Part shown: positions 1 through 10,887 of the stretch, piece by piece | Numbering within the stretch: position 1 is the first letter of the stretch | Layout of the letters: each line of letters begins with the position of its first letter | Assembly: GCF_905475465.1 (NCBI RefSeq) | Contig: NC_062243.1 | Location: 2,923,501 to 2,987,500, forward strand | Length of the DNA stretch: 64,000 nucleotides | Direction: 5' to 3' | Origin: Pieris napi | Taxonomy: Eukaryota > Arthropoda > Insecta > Lepidoptera > Pieridae | The notes under the pieces: model-generated | The model's input: only the letters and a program-made list of their open reading frames with translations | What the model was told of the DNA's origin: nothing | The model's database searches: none | Program-made: the position numbers and the translations under genes

Positions 1-420
1 CGAAATATGTAAGAATTAGATTATTAATCAATAGCGACAAGTATCGCTAAGATCAAGTTAAAACAGGCTTCCCTTTATTGGGGAAGGTCGAGCACCCTAC
101 ACCGTGTAGCTCTTGTTAAGGATACAGGCATGTTCATACTTGGACAACTATTCTTCAAAGAACTCTTTAAAAATACACGCAATTTTTCGTAAGAATATTC
201 GAAGAATCTTATAGGTAGGTAAGTTAAGTATATATAGAATCGAGATTTACACATATTATATTAAATTTTGACAAAAAATAGTCTCTGACTAAGTAAACTC
301 TCTTTTAGTTAATTATATTAATCTCAATCATTGTCAATAATATATATAATATCAATATTAGCATTAGACAGGAGAAGATATGTGACCCTCTTGTTTTTAA
401 TTATGGATTTTATTTTGTAT
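1..420. other. AT-rich stretch, no recognised gene
   Basis: Nothing in this stretch is recognised. A plus-strand frame is open from about 51 to 190 and could be read as a short terminal exon, but it matches no family I know and its acceptor is poor. Confidence 0.4.
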
Positions 421-474
421 TAAAGGCCGGCAACGCAGTCGCTAGCCCTCTGGCATTGAGAGTGTCCATGGGCG
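421..474 (+). repeat. LINE ORF2 C-terminal fragment
   Basis: This short piece reads as the extreme C-terminus of a non-LTR ORF2 on the plus strand (residues ending V-S-M-G-G-G). The same block occurs at 9498, 16120 and 20529. It is followed by a T-rich tract to about 700 that holds only a low-complexity open frame. Confidence 0.55.
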
Positions 475-826
475 GCGGTTTTTTTATATTATTTTACGTT
501 TTTTGTTTATATTGTTTGTTTTTTATTGTTATACTTTTTTGTTTTTATCATTTAGTTTTTTATTATTTTAAGTCTTTTTTAAGTAAGGTTTTATACAGAT
601 TACTCTCATTTGTAGTACATCTTTATACTGTCTTTAGCCTATTGTTACATATGTTAGCATTATCTATCAATTATTTCTTTATAATCAAACTATTCGATTT
701 TACTTAAAGAAATTAATGAACGTCAACTGCGTACATACACTTGTACACTTAATCCCTTCGGTTACTCGACTTAAAAACTAGCCTAGTCTTTAGAACTTTA
801 TTTGAATTATAAAAATATTAGTCGTT

Positions 827-943
827 CTAGTATGTACAAGCATCGGAGTTCTGATGCCACTTGCCAAACTTCACTGGAGTGCCGGACGTCTCTGCTTTGT
901 CACACAGAACAAAGACATGCTTATCAAGACATGTTTCAGGACA
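827..943 (-). CDS. Possible terminal exon, unrecognised
   Basis: On the minus strand an acceptor-like sequence ending in TTAG at 945-944 is followed by 38 open codons and a TAG stop at 827-829. The peptide is cysteine-containing and of mixed composition (it starts C-P-E-T-C and ends D-A-C-T-Y), unlike the low-complexity frames around it. I do not recognise it and found no partner exon. It lies downstream of the pyruvate-kinase-like gene, beyond that gene's stop codon, so it would belong to a different transcript. Confidence 0.25.
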   Translation of the reverse strand, partial: CPETCLDKHVFVLCDKAETSGTPVKFGKWHQNSDACTY

Positions 944-1131
944 CTAATTAATTATATAATAACTAGCGGAAGTGACTATGGCTTTACAAATATATGATTT
1001 ATAAACTTAGAATCTAAAATAAATTTAGATTATGTTAGATTGTGTGGTCGTACTTGAAGCCTTCAGATTATTTTTCCGCTTTTGTTACTGTTAATGATAA
1101 AAACTTGTATACACAGTTTATTTTTATAAAA
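944..1131. other. AT-rich spacer
   Basis: AT-rich sequence between the possible exon and the repeat that starts at 1132. I see nothing coding in it. Confidence 0.4.
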
Positions 1132-1462
1132 TACTAGCTGACCTGGCAAACGTCGTTTTGCCATGTAAATCATGTATAATAAAAAATAGGGGTTGATCGT
1201 AGAGGGTGAAAATTAGGGGTTGTATGTATTTTTTAATGCTGTATCATAAAAAAATAAAAATATTTTTTTATCTATAATAAAAAAAAAAAATTAGGGGTGG
1301 ACTACCCTTAACATTTAGGGGGATGAAAAATAGATGTTGTCCGATTCTCAGTTATACCCAATATGCACACAAAATTTCATGAGAATCGGTCAAGCCATTT
1401 CGGAGGAGTTTAACTACAAACACCGCGACACGAGAATTTTATATTTTAGATATACAACATGT
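1132..1462 (+). repeat. Interspersed repeat, 'CTAGCTGACC' family
   Basis: It starts CTAGCTGACCTGGCAAACGT and ends near ACACGAGAATTTTATATTT. Conserved blocks lie between: a 'GGGGTTGATCGTAGAGGG' block, an 'AATGCTGTATCATAAAAA' block and a 'TTTCGGAGGAGT' block. Other copies are at 10286, 15705 (minus), 25985 (minus, interrupted) and 28868. It has no terminal inverted repeats or coding capacity. The class is unclear: a LINE 3' region or a non-autonomous element. Confidence 0.7.
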
Positions 1463-1710
1463 CCCTACTAACACTGAACTAACGTTTATTTTTGTCTCGC
1501 CGATTGAATAGAAAAATAGTAGTATAAAGTATATAATATTATTGTTTTAAATAAAATCAATACAATAATTTTGTTCATTAAAACTAAATTTATTGTATTT
1601 ATCTTTTTTTACTATTACTAAGTGTACACACTTTGACTGAAGATCCTAAAATGTCTACACTTAACAAAGTGCATTATAACTCAGTTTTTATGAATATTTT
1701 GTTATAACAA

Positions 1711-1885
1711 TTCAGAGAAGTGTTCACCATCCCGGAGGTCGTAGATTCGATTTCTGGCGCACCAATGAACTTTCCGTGTATGTATGTGACACTCGCTCGT
1801 ACGGCGAACAAAAACATTCAAGGAAACCAGCATGCCTAAGACTCAAAAATTCCACAGCGTCAGGCAAAGAAGACTGATCACGAAA
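1711..1885 (+). repeat. Degenerate tRNA-derived SINE
   Basis: This is a decayed copy of the SINE family seen at 10611, 13436, 14695 and 27668. It keeps the box-B-like GTAGATTCGATTTC, the GCACCAATG block and the GACTGATCAC block. It lies just downstream of the stop codon of the pyruvate-kinase-like gene, so it may form part of that gene's 3' UTR in antisense. Confidence 0.55.
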
Positions 1886-1905
1886 TAAATTGGTTCATAT
1901 GAAAA

Positions 1906-4900
1906 TTAAATTTCTCTCTTTTTTTCGGAATCACATTCAAACGGTGCCGTAAAAACTTGAAATCCATTACAATAGCTTTCTTCTGACGCGGATATCACCA
2001 CCAATTTGGCTCCAGGGTTAAACAAACCAGTCTTCAGAGAGAAAGTTGTGCCAAAACGTACGCGATTCCGCCACTCCACTTGCCAACTTGCGCGAGGCGC
2101 TGTAAGCATTATGCTAATGTAGTCTATTCAGGATACTGCGATGCAAAATCAAGTCATTTAGTGCGTGATAATTTGTACGCTAATATTAAGTGCTCAAAGA
2201 TTACAGCATGTTGGAGACCATGGTTACGGTGTTTTCTAAGAAAGAAATAAGGATATATATTATATATGTATGTGTGTATTTTTTTACGTTAGTTATTTAC
2301 TTGGTTTATTTATGTATAAGGCGTAAATTCAACACATTTAACACAACACACACAACTCAGTAGAGTTCGATAAGCAGCTAAAAAAATTGTGCGTGTACTA
2401 GGTGTACACACGTAAGAAGTGAAACTTCTTTATGGTCTTATTTTTCGAAAAATGATCTACTATATGCGACTTTACAGAAATTCGTTAAATTAGATAAAGT
2501 TTAACAAAAGGCTTTTATTATCATAGACATGAATACAAATATTTCATTTTACCTTATTACTACGAAGATTATTATAGAATTTCATTAATTGTAATAGAAT
2601 TATTACTATCATTGAAAAAACGTGACGATTTGCTACGAAATTTCTCCCATACGTCGATAAAGAACTCATTCCAATGCCGATAAAGAAGTTTGACTTCAAA
2701 AAGCAACATGGCGCGTAACGGAAAAATGTGACGCGTAACGAAAAAATGTTACACTAAATTTTTTTCCAACCCCGATAAAGAAGTTTCACTTCAATAATAA
2801 TTTTACTGACCCATACTACGCCTATTATTACGGGAAAAAAAGTCTTGCGAAATTTTTATGAATATGACCAAGTTATTCTTTTATTTTATAAAATAACTAA
2901 CCATTATAAAACAATGGTATAACTTTCCGATACAAATGTAGGCGTCTCGTTGTAGATTCTTCTGTTGTTATAGCTATAATTGGGCAGGGAGGCGATGAGT
3001 ACGCGCACCATCTAGCCGATATCCCTGATTTTGTAAGGACGATTATCGCTTTTGCTTCGCACTTGAGAGCGGCAAGGCATGCAGCTAACGCTATGGTTAT
3101 GGATGGCAGTGCTGGTATCTTTGTCTGTGGAATATACGAAATACTTAAGGTATTTTGTGCAGTTCAGAACGACGTGTTACATGAATATCGAGAGCAGCCT
3201 TGGGATTTTGTAACTCACTTTTCGCACTCACACACACGGCATTCTGGCATTTGGCTTGTAGTTTATTGTTTATAAGAATGCCAAATCGTAAAATGACTGC
3301 TTTACGACTGATTTTAGCGCGACCGCCTCTGTGAAAACCGCTGTGAGAGTTTGAAAAGTGAGTTACAGAATCGCATGGCAGTAGTCAGTGGCGTAACTAT
3401 ACCATCTGGGGCCCGTGGCAAATTCTTTTGATGGGGCCCTATCAGTTGAAATCGTCACGTTGTACTCAGTTTAATTTTAATAAACTTCGAGATTTTCAGA
3501 AGAAACTGAATACAGCGTGAGTACGCTATATTCAGACAGCTGACAAATATGTCCCACTAATGGCCATAGGACTCCTCTCTTGGCGAGAGGGAATGGTCTG
3601 TAATACCCACACTAGCCCAATAGCCACACGTATTGCAGACTTAACTTTCATCCATAGAACATAATATCTCTTGGGCAGGGGCCCTCTTGGGTCGGGGGCC
3701 CGTGGCATTTTGCCAGCCCTGCCACCCTATTGTTACGCCACTGGCAGTAGGCGATAGATGAACAGGAGTCTTATTATTTTGTTATGATAGACCGGACTTC
3801 ATAAAGCGTATTATACTTAATAAGAATAATAAACATACCATAAATGACAGTTTTAAATAATCATCTTCATAATTGATATTCTTTTCAGCAAAACTAATAG
3901 CTCTGACGATAGATCTAATAATATCACGAGGCGGTAATTGAACGTTTTCATTGTCCGTTACAACAATACCATCAACCTGGTTCCTGACTACATCATGAAT
4001 AGTACTAATTATCCTTATATCTCTGTCGACCAAATTGTAATAATCTTCTATAATATTTGGCTTGATGTAGAACACTGGCTTGAAATACTGAAATTTGAAA
4101 ATGGAACTGTTTGAAAATTTCCACAGATGTAGCGAATATCGTGGTAATATTTAAATTCCGAACGTCAAAGCGTTTTTACAAATATGTACTTAATAATTAA
4201 GACTAAAAGACCATCTCTTATGTGGTCCCAGTTCTCTACGTAAATGAAAGTCCACACAAGTTCTACTTCGCTAATTGAAGCTCTTCAATGATCCACTACG
4301 TGATAAATTGTATCTTTAGTATATAATAGTATATGTCTTTAAACCTAATAGATATAATAATTACCCAAAGAGAGAAAGACGATACCAAGCAGGTTTCTAT
4401 ATATTTTTTCTAGAAAGCATATAATTCTACATTTGAATTATATTTTGAAGCCATTCGTTTTACATTATCGATTAATTAGGTTCTAAGTCCAGGTTAATTT
4501 AGAGATAACACACTACGACCATTAACTTCTATCACTTACTTTTTTACAAAATTTTAAAGCACAGTCACAATACTCTTCGCTAACTAGATTATTTCTCTGA
4601 TGATCAAGTATGACACCATCTGAAAACTATACAATTATTAATCTTATTGGTATCTTCCATATGAAGGCGAATAGGCTGCGATTTACTATAACAAAGTAAC
4701 TTATGAATCAATAGGACATATCTTCAACGAAATTATAGCAGTTCATATATGCTTACAGACCCCAACCGCACCAAAGTTTTCGTTAAAAAAACAGAGACGC
4801 TCGTCGAGATTTCTGTATACTGTATACTGGTAAATTATAGCTATTTTGACGACAAATTTCGTGGTAACTATTTTTGTATAGGCAAGTATGTAAGCAGCCG

Positions 4901-7900
4901 GAAGGCTGTCGATTTTATACCAGCTTCATAGTGTTCCATCGTCATACATGTAAATATTAAATGTGCAAATATAAAGAGAAATTCATTAACTATTTGTATC
5001 ACTCAAATTGTTTGTTTATAGAACAGAGGGCAAATGGGCAGAAGCCTCTCCTGATATTAAATGATATTTAGTATACAATACCGTCTTTACAATATCATTA
5101 CCGAGCCGTTCTTAACATATTGAGTATGGTTATAACCATACAGTATATAATTCCCAATTGGGAAACTTATTTGAAAAAGTATGTTTGATTTTAATGTACT
5201 TGAAAATATATGAAAGTAATACGCCTTGAAGAATATTGCAACTTCATTATGAGACACAAAACTAACACCCCCTAGCCTAGATGTGGTTTTCAAGCGAATT
5301 GAAAATAAATTAAGGTTAAAGTGAACTCGCTGTGTAAACGTATATACGCCTGTTTTATATATAATATAATATTAAGAAAACGATTTGTAATAAACGCATT
5401 ATTACTGTGGTAATCGACAATAGGTCCGAGGCTAAAATGCAGGTGACGCTACAGTCGGCATGTGACCAGTAACTTCTTTAGCACTTTGTACACTTTTTTT
5501 GGAATGGGTAAAAAATGTTAAACTCGCGACAGGACACGTGACCTCATCGAAAATTCGTAAGACGGATAGAGAGTAGACAGCTGGCGCAAAATTGTCATGT
5601 TTGTGTACGATAGCGCAATAAATACATATTGTATTCTACTACATAAATGACTATTTGACCACACTAATGAATACTTTTATACTGCTAATTAAAGCAATTC
5701 GTGCAAAATTATTCCCGAACCATTCCAAAATATTCGTATTTCATAGAGAAGTAGGGATTTTTTGCATTTTCTGAGAAGATTTACTATGGTAATATAATAT
5801 ATATATATATATTTTTTACCATAGGAAAGTAGAGATTTCAACGAACTGAAAGCACACCAACTTTTTGAAAAAAGCTGATATTTTAACGTCAGAATTTTCG
5901 ATTGAAAATTAGGGTGTTTTTTCGATATTAATTCAAAATAAGGTGAAAAAATAAATATTTTTAATCAAATAAATTACAGTATATTTGGGACATAATAAGG
6001 TAAGTTTTCACCAAATTTCGTATAAAAAAAAAAATTTTTGTAAAAGATAGAAATAAAAAACTAAAAAGTTGGTTTTTTGAATTTTTCACATAAATTTTGA
6101 GGTTATGTGAAAAATGTGTGAATACAAAAGTTGTAGATCTTTGTATGACCTACAACTTTGCCATTTGGTTTTCTTCGATAGGACTTTTAGTTTTGCCGGA
6201 AATCGAGATAAACCGTTTTTTACCCTTAAACCTCCCCCCCCCCCCTAACCCTTCCCGACCTCAGTTCGACCGTAATTTATTTTTCCTTTTATTTTGATCA
6301 TATTCCCCTTTTCTTATGGGTTTCATCCTACTGTAATTTTTTTTGGTTTCAAAAATTATCGGCACTGGTCTATAACGTTTGGGTTAGCTTTTACATTTTT
6401 GTTTTTACATATTATTATTTATATTTTTACTTTATTTAATTTTCGTTATAGTTACATGTTTATGAGTTATTTTTTATTAATTAATTATGCACTTCTTTTA
6501 GTTTAACCGCTGTAGGTGTTTCTTTTTTTATTGTTCCATATAAGGGGTTGTCTGGAAGAAATCGCTTGTTAGCTAGTTTGTTATAAGGCCGCCCGTTGCC
6601 TAATAACTTATGTAACCTTCTTTTTTTGTTATTTATATGTATGATTTTGTATACTATGGTAACGAAATGTTAATAAATAAATAACTGTATTTCACTGATT
6701 TTAACTTCTATTTGGTGATAGTGAAAACGTCTTTTATCTTACTTGGATTAATTGTTCCGCTTCTTCATCATCCCACTTATTTAACCATAACAGAATCGTT
6801 TTTTTAGACCACTCGCACTCTTGTTTTAGCTTCAGGTATTGGTTCAAATTATTCACATTTTTAATAATTATTACATCCACCTGATAAAGAATTTATAACA
6901 TTTTAAATATTTTTGTCGCAAAATCTTGTCTATGATAATTTAGAACAAACAGTAACGTGTTCTAACTAAGTAGCATCTATCATTTTAATATCTGTAATAT
7001 ATGTCGGATAAATTAACAACATCAAAATGCCAAATCAACAGTCCACAAACAACAGTCAAATCGGTTTTTATATGAATTTGAAATAGGAATCTTCTGTGTT
7101 TTGTTATATAAAAAAATACTTACTACGTCATCAATAGGTATAGGTTTGTTGATTGAGAGTGTAACTGCAATTGTTATAGGGACTTCGTACTCTGAAGGGA
7201 ACATCTCTGGCATTCTCTTAGCTTTAAGTATCGTAGCAACAGTTTCTTTGAAGAACTCTTCATCGTGTTCTGTTCGATCAATATTGAATATGTTTACACC
7301 CGACTTTATAAGGGTATGTAAATCATGCGTGGTATATCTTCGTTTATCTATAATTAAGGAAAAACAATAATTTATAAATTGCACTGGGCCCTAAAACAAG
7401 CCCAACTGGCCCTTTTTTCGCAGACTTCTCTTAACATAAGAAAATCTATGTAGATCATGAGCTTTTCACGTTCTTCTATACGAGTTCGATTGACGATAAA
7501 AGTCACGTGTGATAAAATAGACAGAGATAGATAGAACAAAAATCGATCAGAGCAAAATTGTTTTAACCACTGTTATATAAAGCATAATTAGAACACTTAC
7601 AAAAATTAAAAATAATATTTATTGCAGGAAACACTCTATCTTCTTCGTTTGGATCTTGATACTGGTAAAAGCACAGACTCTAGAAATAAATTTAGTTTAA
7701 ATTTTTTGACGTGAAAAAAAATGTAATTTTCAATTCTTTGTATTATAAAAAAATAATGATAATTTAGAGATATTAATTCAATTAATAAAAGTATGCAATT
7801 TTGCATCAATGTTTTAATATGACGTTATCAACCAAATTTTTTAAAATTAAATAAACTGGTCAAATGTCTATGGAAATTTGCCTTAAATCATATTAATAAA

Positions 7901-8186
7901 ATATAAGTGCGATAGTAATGTGTATCTAATAATATATATATAGCTATATCTTCAATGCACCGTAGTGTGTTTAGGGTATAACAAAGTTTAAATTATAATC
8001 ATTTATTTGAAAAAAAAAACCTTTTTATAACTTTATAAATTAGGTTCCAGTGGCCATGTCAGAATGAATAATTTATCAGACTTCATATCGTGGCCCAGAA
8101 TAAAAGTTAATAATTTAACATGCATTACTCACCCCAGATCTACAAATATCCGGACTTGGAGTATATTTATCAACCCACCACACCAT
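1906..8186 (-). CDS. Pyruvate-kinase-like pseudoenzyme (8 exons)
   Basis: Exons on the minus strand are 8186-8133, 7679-7601, 7347-7124, 6880-6743, 4626-4540, 4087-3839, 3124-2902 and 2099-1906. All introns are GT-AG and phases match, giving 415 residues and a TAA stop. The ATG at 8186 is preceded in frame by a stop. Residues about 38-105 follow the N-terminal part of the pyruvate kinase A domain, 120-277 the rest of the A domain, and 278-415 the C domain. The C domain is the clearest match (AIIVLTKSG at about 303; RRLHLYRKVIPL at about 337). The B domain of about 100 residues is missing at the exon 3/4 junction. Catalytic positions are replaced: the NFSH motif reads D-R-T-E, the LDTKGPE motif reads V-T-L-S-I-N-K, and the active-site Lys, Glu, Asp and Thr read W, N, R and K. 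Open frame and clean splice sites suggest a working gene, but glycolytic activity is unlikely. Introns hold several transposon remnants. Confidence 0.85.
2376..2800 (+). repeat. Repeat with 'GAAGTGAAACTTCTTT' motif (intron 7)
   Basis: It includes GTGTACTAGGTGTACACACG followed by AAGAAGTGAAACTTCTTT, which can fold on itself. Similar sequence recurs at 22764 and 30043, and a related GAAGTTTCACTTC block sits at 2770-2790. It lies inside the last intron of the pyruvate-kinase-like gene. The class is not recognised. Confidence 0.4.
3196..3379 (+). mobile_element. Small TIR element (MITE), copy 1
   Basis: Imperfect inverted ends of about 35 bp (…TTTTGTAACTCACTTTTCGC at the left, AAAAGTGAGTTACAGAATCGC at the right) enclose about 110 bp. 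The centre contains GTTTATTGTTTATAAGAATG and GCGCGACCGCC, both shared with the copy at 16446. It sits in intron 6 of the pyruvate-kinase-like gene, directly beside a hAT MITE. Superfamily is not determined. Confidence 0.7.
3386..3743 (+). mobile_element. hAT-type MITE with 8-bp duplication
   Basis: The ends are CAGTGGCGTAAC and GTTACGCCACTG, a perfect 12-bp inverted repeat of the CAGNG type used by hAT elements. It is flanked by GCAGTAGT (3378-3385) and GCAGTAGG (3744-3751), an 8-bp target duplication with one mismatch. The interior of about 330 bp has the GGGGCCCGTGGCA motif twice in opposite orientation and no coding sequence. It lies in intron 6 of the pyruvate-kinase-like gene. Confidence 0.85.
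5020..5070 (-). repeat. LINE 3'-end scrap
   Basis: GGGCAAATGGGCAGAAGCCT followed by a degenerate 'CTGATATTAAATGATA' resembles the tail of the LINE block at 16120 and 20529. It lies in intron 4 of the pyruvate-kinase-like gene, the longest intron. Confidence 0.35.
6535..6690 (+). repeat. LINE 3'-terminal sequence
   Basis: It contains GGGGTTGTCTGGAAGAAATCGCT, a short hairpin, ATAAGGCCGCC and a tail ending TAATAAATAAATAA. The same arrangement is at 23866-23985. Such ends are typical of 3' untranslated tails of insect non-LTR elements. The T-rich sequence before it (about 6230-6530), including a run of 14 C, may be the rest of the remnant. It is antisense to the pyruvate-kinase-like gene, in its intron 4. 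Confidence 0.55.
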
Positions 8187-8479
8187 TATCAATTACGGTA
8201 TAGATAATGAAGGAAGGATGATATAAGAACTACGACCTCACCGCAAATAAAATAATCATATTTCTTATAGATTATGAATAATGTGGAGTCGAAGCGTAGA
8301 CTCAGTAATACAAATATAAACCAAAAGTCTTAATAATCTTATTTACCCCTTCCGTGTTTTATTTACAACTGATACCTTTCATGGCCAACTAGATGTAAGC
8401 TATTTCAATTCTAAATTAGAATATCTTGATGAATAAAAATGAATTGCAAAATATGTTGCTAAACCCAAACTCGAAGCCG
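8187..8479. other. Upstream region of the pyruvate-kinase-like gene
   Basis: AT-rich sequence before the inferred first coding exon. The frame upstream of the ATG is closed by a stop, so 8186 is the likely start. I see no convincing promoter element. Confidence 0.35.
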
Positions 8480-8672
8480 ACTCGACGAATTCGAGTATTT
8501 TTGAATTGAATTGGTAAGGGAAAAATACATTTTTATGGAGAAAAAAAAATGGAGAAATTGGAAAAGCGAACAGTCTCTATGGGCGAAATGTTCCATGTGT
8601 TGATATGTAGCTACTAAATTGAGGCAAGTTAAAAAAAAATTAAAGCGGATCAAAATTCGAGGGGCCAGCTTA
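8480..8672 (-). repeat. Interspersed repeat related to the 'CTAGCTG' family
   Basis: It includes GAACAGTCTCTATGGGCGAA, ATGTTCCATGTGTTGATATG and a right end GGGGCCAGCT. The same blocks recur at 26905-27075. Read on the minus strand it begins AGCTGGCCCC, close to the start of the 'CTAGCTGACC' repeats. Confidence 0.45.
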
Positions 8673-8744
8673 TAGGTAACATACATATTGATATCAATTG
8701 GATATTATATGTAAAATATTTGGTTTGCGCCTTTTCTTATAAAC

Positions 8745-8932
8745 TAATAATATATTAACCTAGCTAACAAATACAAAAAAACTAACAATAAAAACAATAA
8801 CTAACCTTAAAATATAATAACTAAAATACATTATTAAAAGGTGTCCCTTTAGGTAAGGTTCCGAAGATACTGGCAGCGTTCCCCCTTTGAATAGCTAGAC
8901 TAATTCTTTCTCCGAGGTAGCTGCCAAATAGT
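8745..8932 (-). repeat. LINE-like repeat fragment
   Basis: An A-rich tail with AATAACTAACCTTAAAATA is followed by a denser block AGGTTCCGAAGATACTGGCA and CTAATTCTTTCTCCGAGGTA. A minus-strand frame is open to a TAG at 8821, and the block has the look of the end of a LINE ORF. I judged it a repeat remnant, not a host exon. Confidence 0.45.
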
Positions 8933-9026
8933 AGAATATTATATTGAATCAAGATCAAAAGTAAACTTGTTTCAATAGAAACGTAGGGTAGATAAACAAT
9001 TGTCAGAGATATATCATTAAACCTAC

Positions 9027-9197
9027 TTTTTCTTCATTAAGCTCCGATATTTCACGAGTTAAAATGCGGGCATCTATCGTATAGGAAGAGCACTTCAATT
9101 TATGTGCGTAATTAAGTGGAGTTTGCGTTGGAGCTGGTTCCTCGGCACTTTGCAGCGGTAAATGAAATTTACGTACGCCTCCACCTTTCGAACGAAC
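9027..9197 (-). CDS. Possible internal exon, unrecognised
   Basis: On the minus strand 57 codons stay open between an AG at 9199-9198 and a GTAGGT donor at 9026. Composition is protein-like, with a charged C-terminal half (ending T-R-E-I-S-E-L-N-E-E-K) that could form a short helix. The acceptor lacks a good pyrimidine tract. No neighbouring exon in a matching phase was found, and the pyruvate-kinase-like gene starts separately further on. Confidence 0.3.
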
Positions 9198-10285
9198 CTT
9201 AAGTTATCGGTTCAAGCTGTGAGAACAAGCGGTTTCAGCCTTTTTTGGTATTGATTTGGAAAAACAGTGTAAACTACTTATAACGAATTTCAAGGGACCG
9301 AGCATATTTATTCGTTATAAAGAGGTTTCATTATAGAGAAGAATTTAAATATGCGTATTGAGTTAAACCAAATAAATTTAACTAATTTTTACGTTATATT
9401 GAGATTTTTGTTACAACGAATGACGTTATAATGAGTTTATAATGTATCTCTATTGGATTCTATATAGTGTTTTGGTGACATAAATTAAACGCTGATCGTA
9501 ATGTCCATGGGTGGCGATATCACTTAACATCAGGTGAGCCTCCTATTAAATAAAAAAAAAATATCAAACGCACAGTTGTAGACCGATGGACATATTTTAG
9601 ATTAATTTTAAATGCGTTTTATATAACGATATTTATATATAAGTGTATTATAAACAAAGCTTTTTAAATTTAGACTAGCAAGAACACACTAATAAAACGA
9701 TTATGTATTGTAGCAACACAAGAACAGAGTATCTTCCATTTATTAGAGACTGTACGAGTAAGTAGTGTTATTGGACACTTTCTTATGTTAAATATCCTTA
9801 AATTTTCCATGATGTCTTCGTTAAGACAAATATATTTTTAAAAAAATCGTAGCAACAACGCAATATGTTTTGTTAAGTGAAAAACATCATAAAAATTTAG
9901 GATTTAAAACTACAGTTACATATATCTTAATCCTAAATACAGTGTTCCCATCGATTTCCCATAGTTTGAACCAAAAGAAAGCTTTTAGCTTCGAAACGTA
10001 AGAGAAAAGGGTGCCTGAGACGCTGACTGCGAACAATTACATTAATAATCTTTAGTTCACAAAAAATGATAATTTCCTTCTGTCGTATTATTTGACCGAG
10101 CTAGATGTTTTTTCTATTTTATTGACGAAAGAGTAATGAGTTAGAGTTGAATGTCTTCCACTTCATTAAAAAGGCGAATAACGGAGTCCTTTGTTATATT
10201 ACGACTCGAAAACTAAGGAGGCAGACGGAAAAAATGGAAATGGAAGATATTAATTTTCTTATAGTAATGAGTCATATAAATTTAC
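9198..10285. other. AT-rich stretch with one LINE scrap
   Basis: At 9498-9545 (plus strand) is a short LINE C-terminal block, TGTCCATGGGTGGCGATATC then a CACTTAACATCAGGTGAG tail. Nothing else is recognised. Confidence 0.45.
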
Positions 10286-10608
10286 TAGCTGATCCGGCAA
10301 ACGTTTGTTTTGCCATGTATATTATTTCTAGGAAACATTTTTTTAGTTCAATAAAATATCTATCTTCAAGTATAAAAAATAGGCGTTGTTCGTAGAGGGG
10401 TGAAAAGTAGAGGTTATATGTATTTTTGTATGCTGTATCATAAAAAAAAAAACAAAAAAAAAATCTAAAAAATCAAATACCCCTTATCACTCTGGGTTGA
10501 AGGATTGACAGTAGCCGATTCTCAGACTTACTGAATATGAATATAAAATTGGGAATTGAGGACTATGGGAACGAACATTCTGACGCGAGAATTTTATATA
10601 TTAGATTA
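10286..10608 (+). repeat. Interspersed repeat, 'CTAGCTGACC' family
   Basis: Starts ACTAGCTGATCCGGCAAACG and ends GCGAGAATTTTATATATTAG, with the GGCGTTGTTCGTAGAGGGG and GCTGTATCATAAAAA blocks between. It is truncated internally compared with 28868-29222. Confidence 0.7.
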
Positions 10609-10610
10609 TC

Positions 10611-10887
10611 AGAGTAGTGTTGGCCTAGTGGCTTCAGCGTGCGACTCTCAACCTACGAAGATTCGACCCCCATCGAATATTGCTTGCAACAATTGAACAT
10701 TGCTCGAACGGTAAAGGAAAACATCGTGAGGAAACCGACATGTCATAGACCCAAAAAGTCGATGGCGTGTGTCAGGCGTTGGAGGCTGATTACCTATTTG
10801 CCATTAGATTTAATAATGATCATGAAATAGATTCTGAAATCTCAGGCCAAGATGTAAAGAGGTTGTAGCGCCACTGATTTTTTTTAT
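10611..10887 (+). repeat. tRNA-derived SINE
   Basis: The tRNA-like head has an A-box-like TGGCCTAGTGGCTTCAGCG and a decayed B box (GATTCGACCC). The body carries ACGGTAAAGGAAAACATCGT and GTGTCAGGCGTTGG, and the end is GGTTGTAGCGCCACTGATTT. It follows directly on the preceding repeat. Confidence 0.8.

Noticed and set aside
1..190. A short plus-strand terminal exon near the window start
   Set aside because: The frame is open for about 45 codons, but the acceptor is weak and no family or partner exon is recognised.
3063..3275. A plus-strand ORF of 70 codons
   Set aside because: It is the complement of exon 7 of the pyruvate-kinase-like gene and begins at a non-ATG codon.
4540..4619. Exon 5 of the pyruvate-kinase-like gene starting at the nearer acceptor
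   Set aside because: That start puts the frame out of phase with exon 4 and brings in a stop. The AG seven bases upstream gives a continuous frame and restores the S-D-G of the family.
8821..8920. A minus-strand terminal exon after the possible exon at 9027-9197
   Set aside because: The acceptor and stop look good, but the phase does not fit the 9027 donor. The block also looks like a LINE remnant with an A-rich tail.
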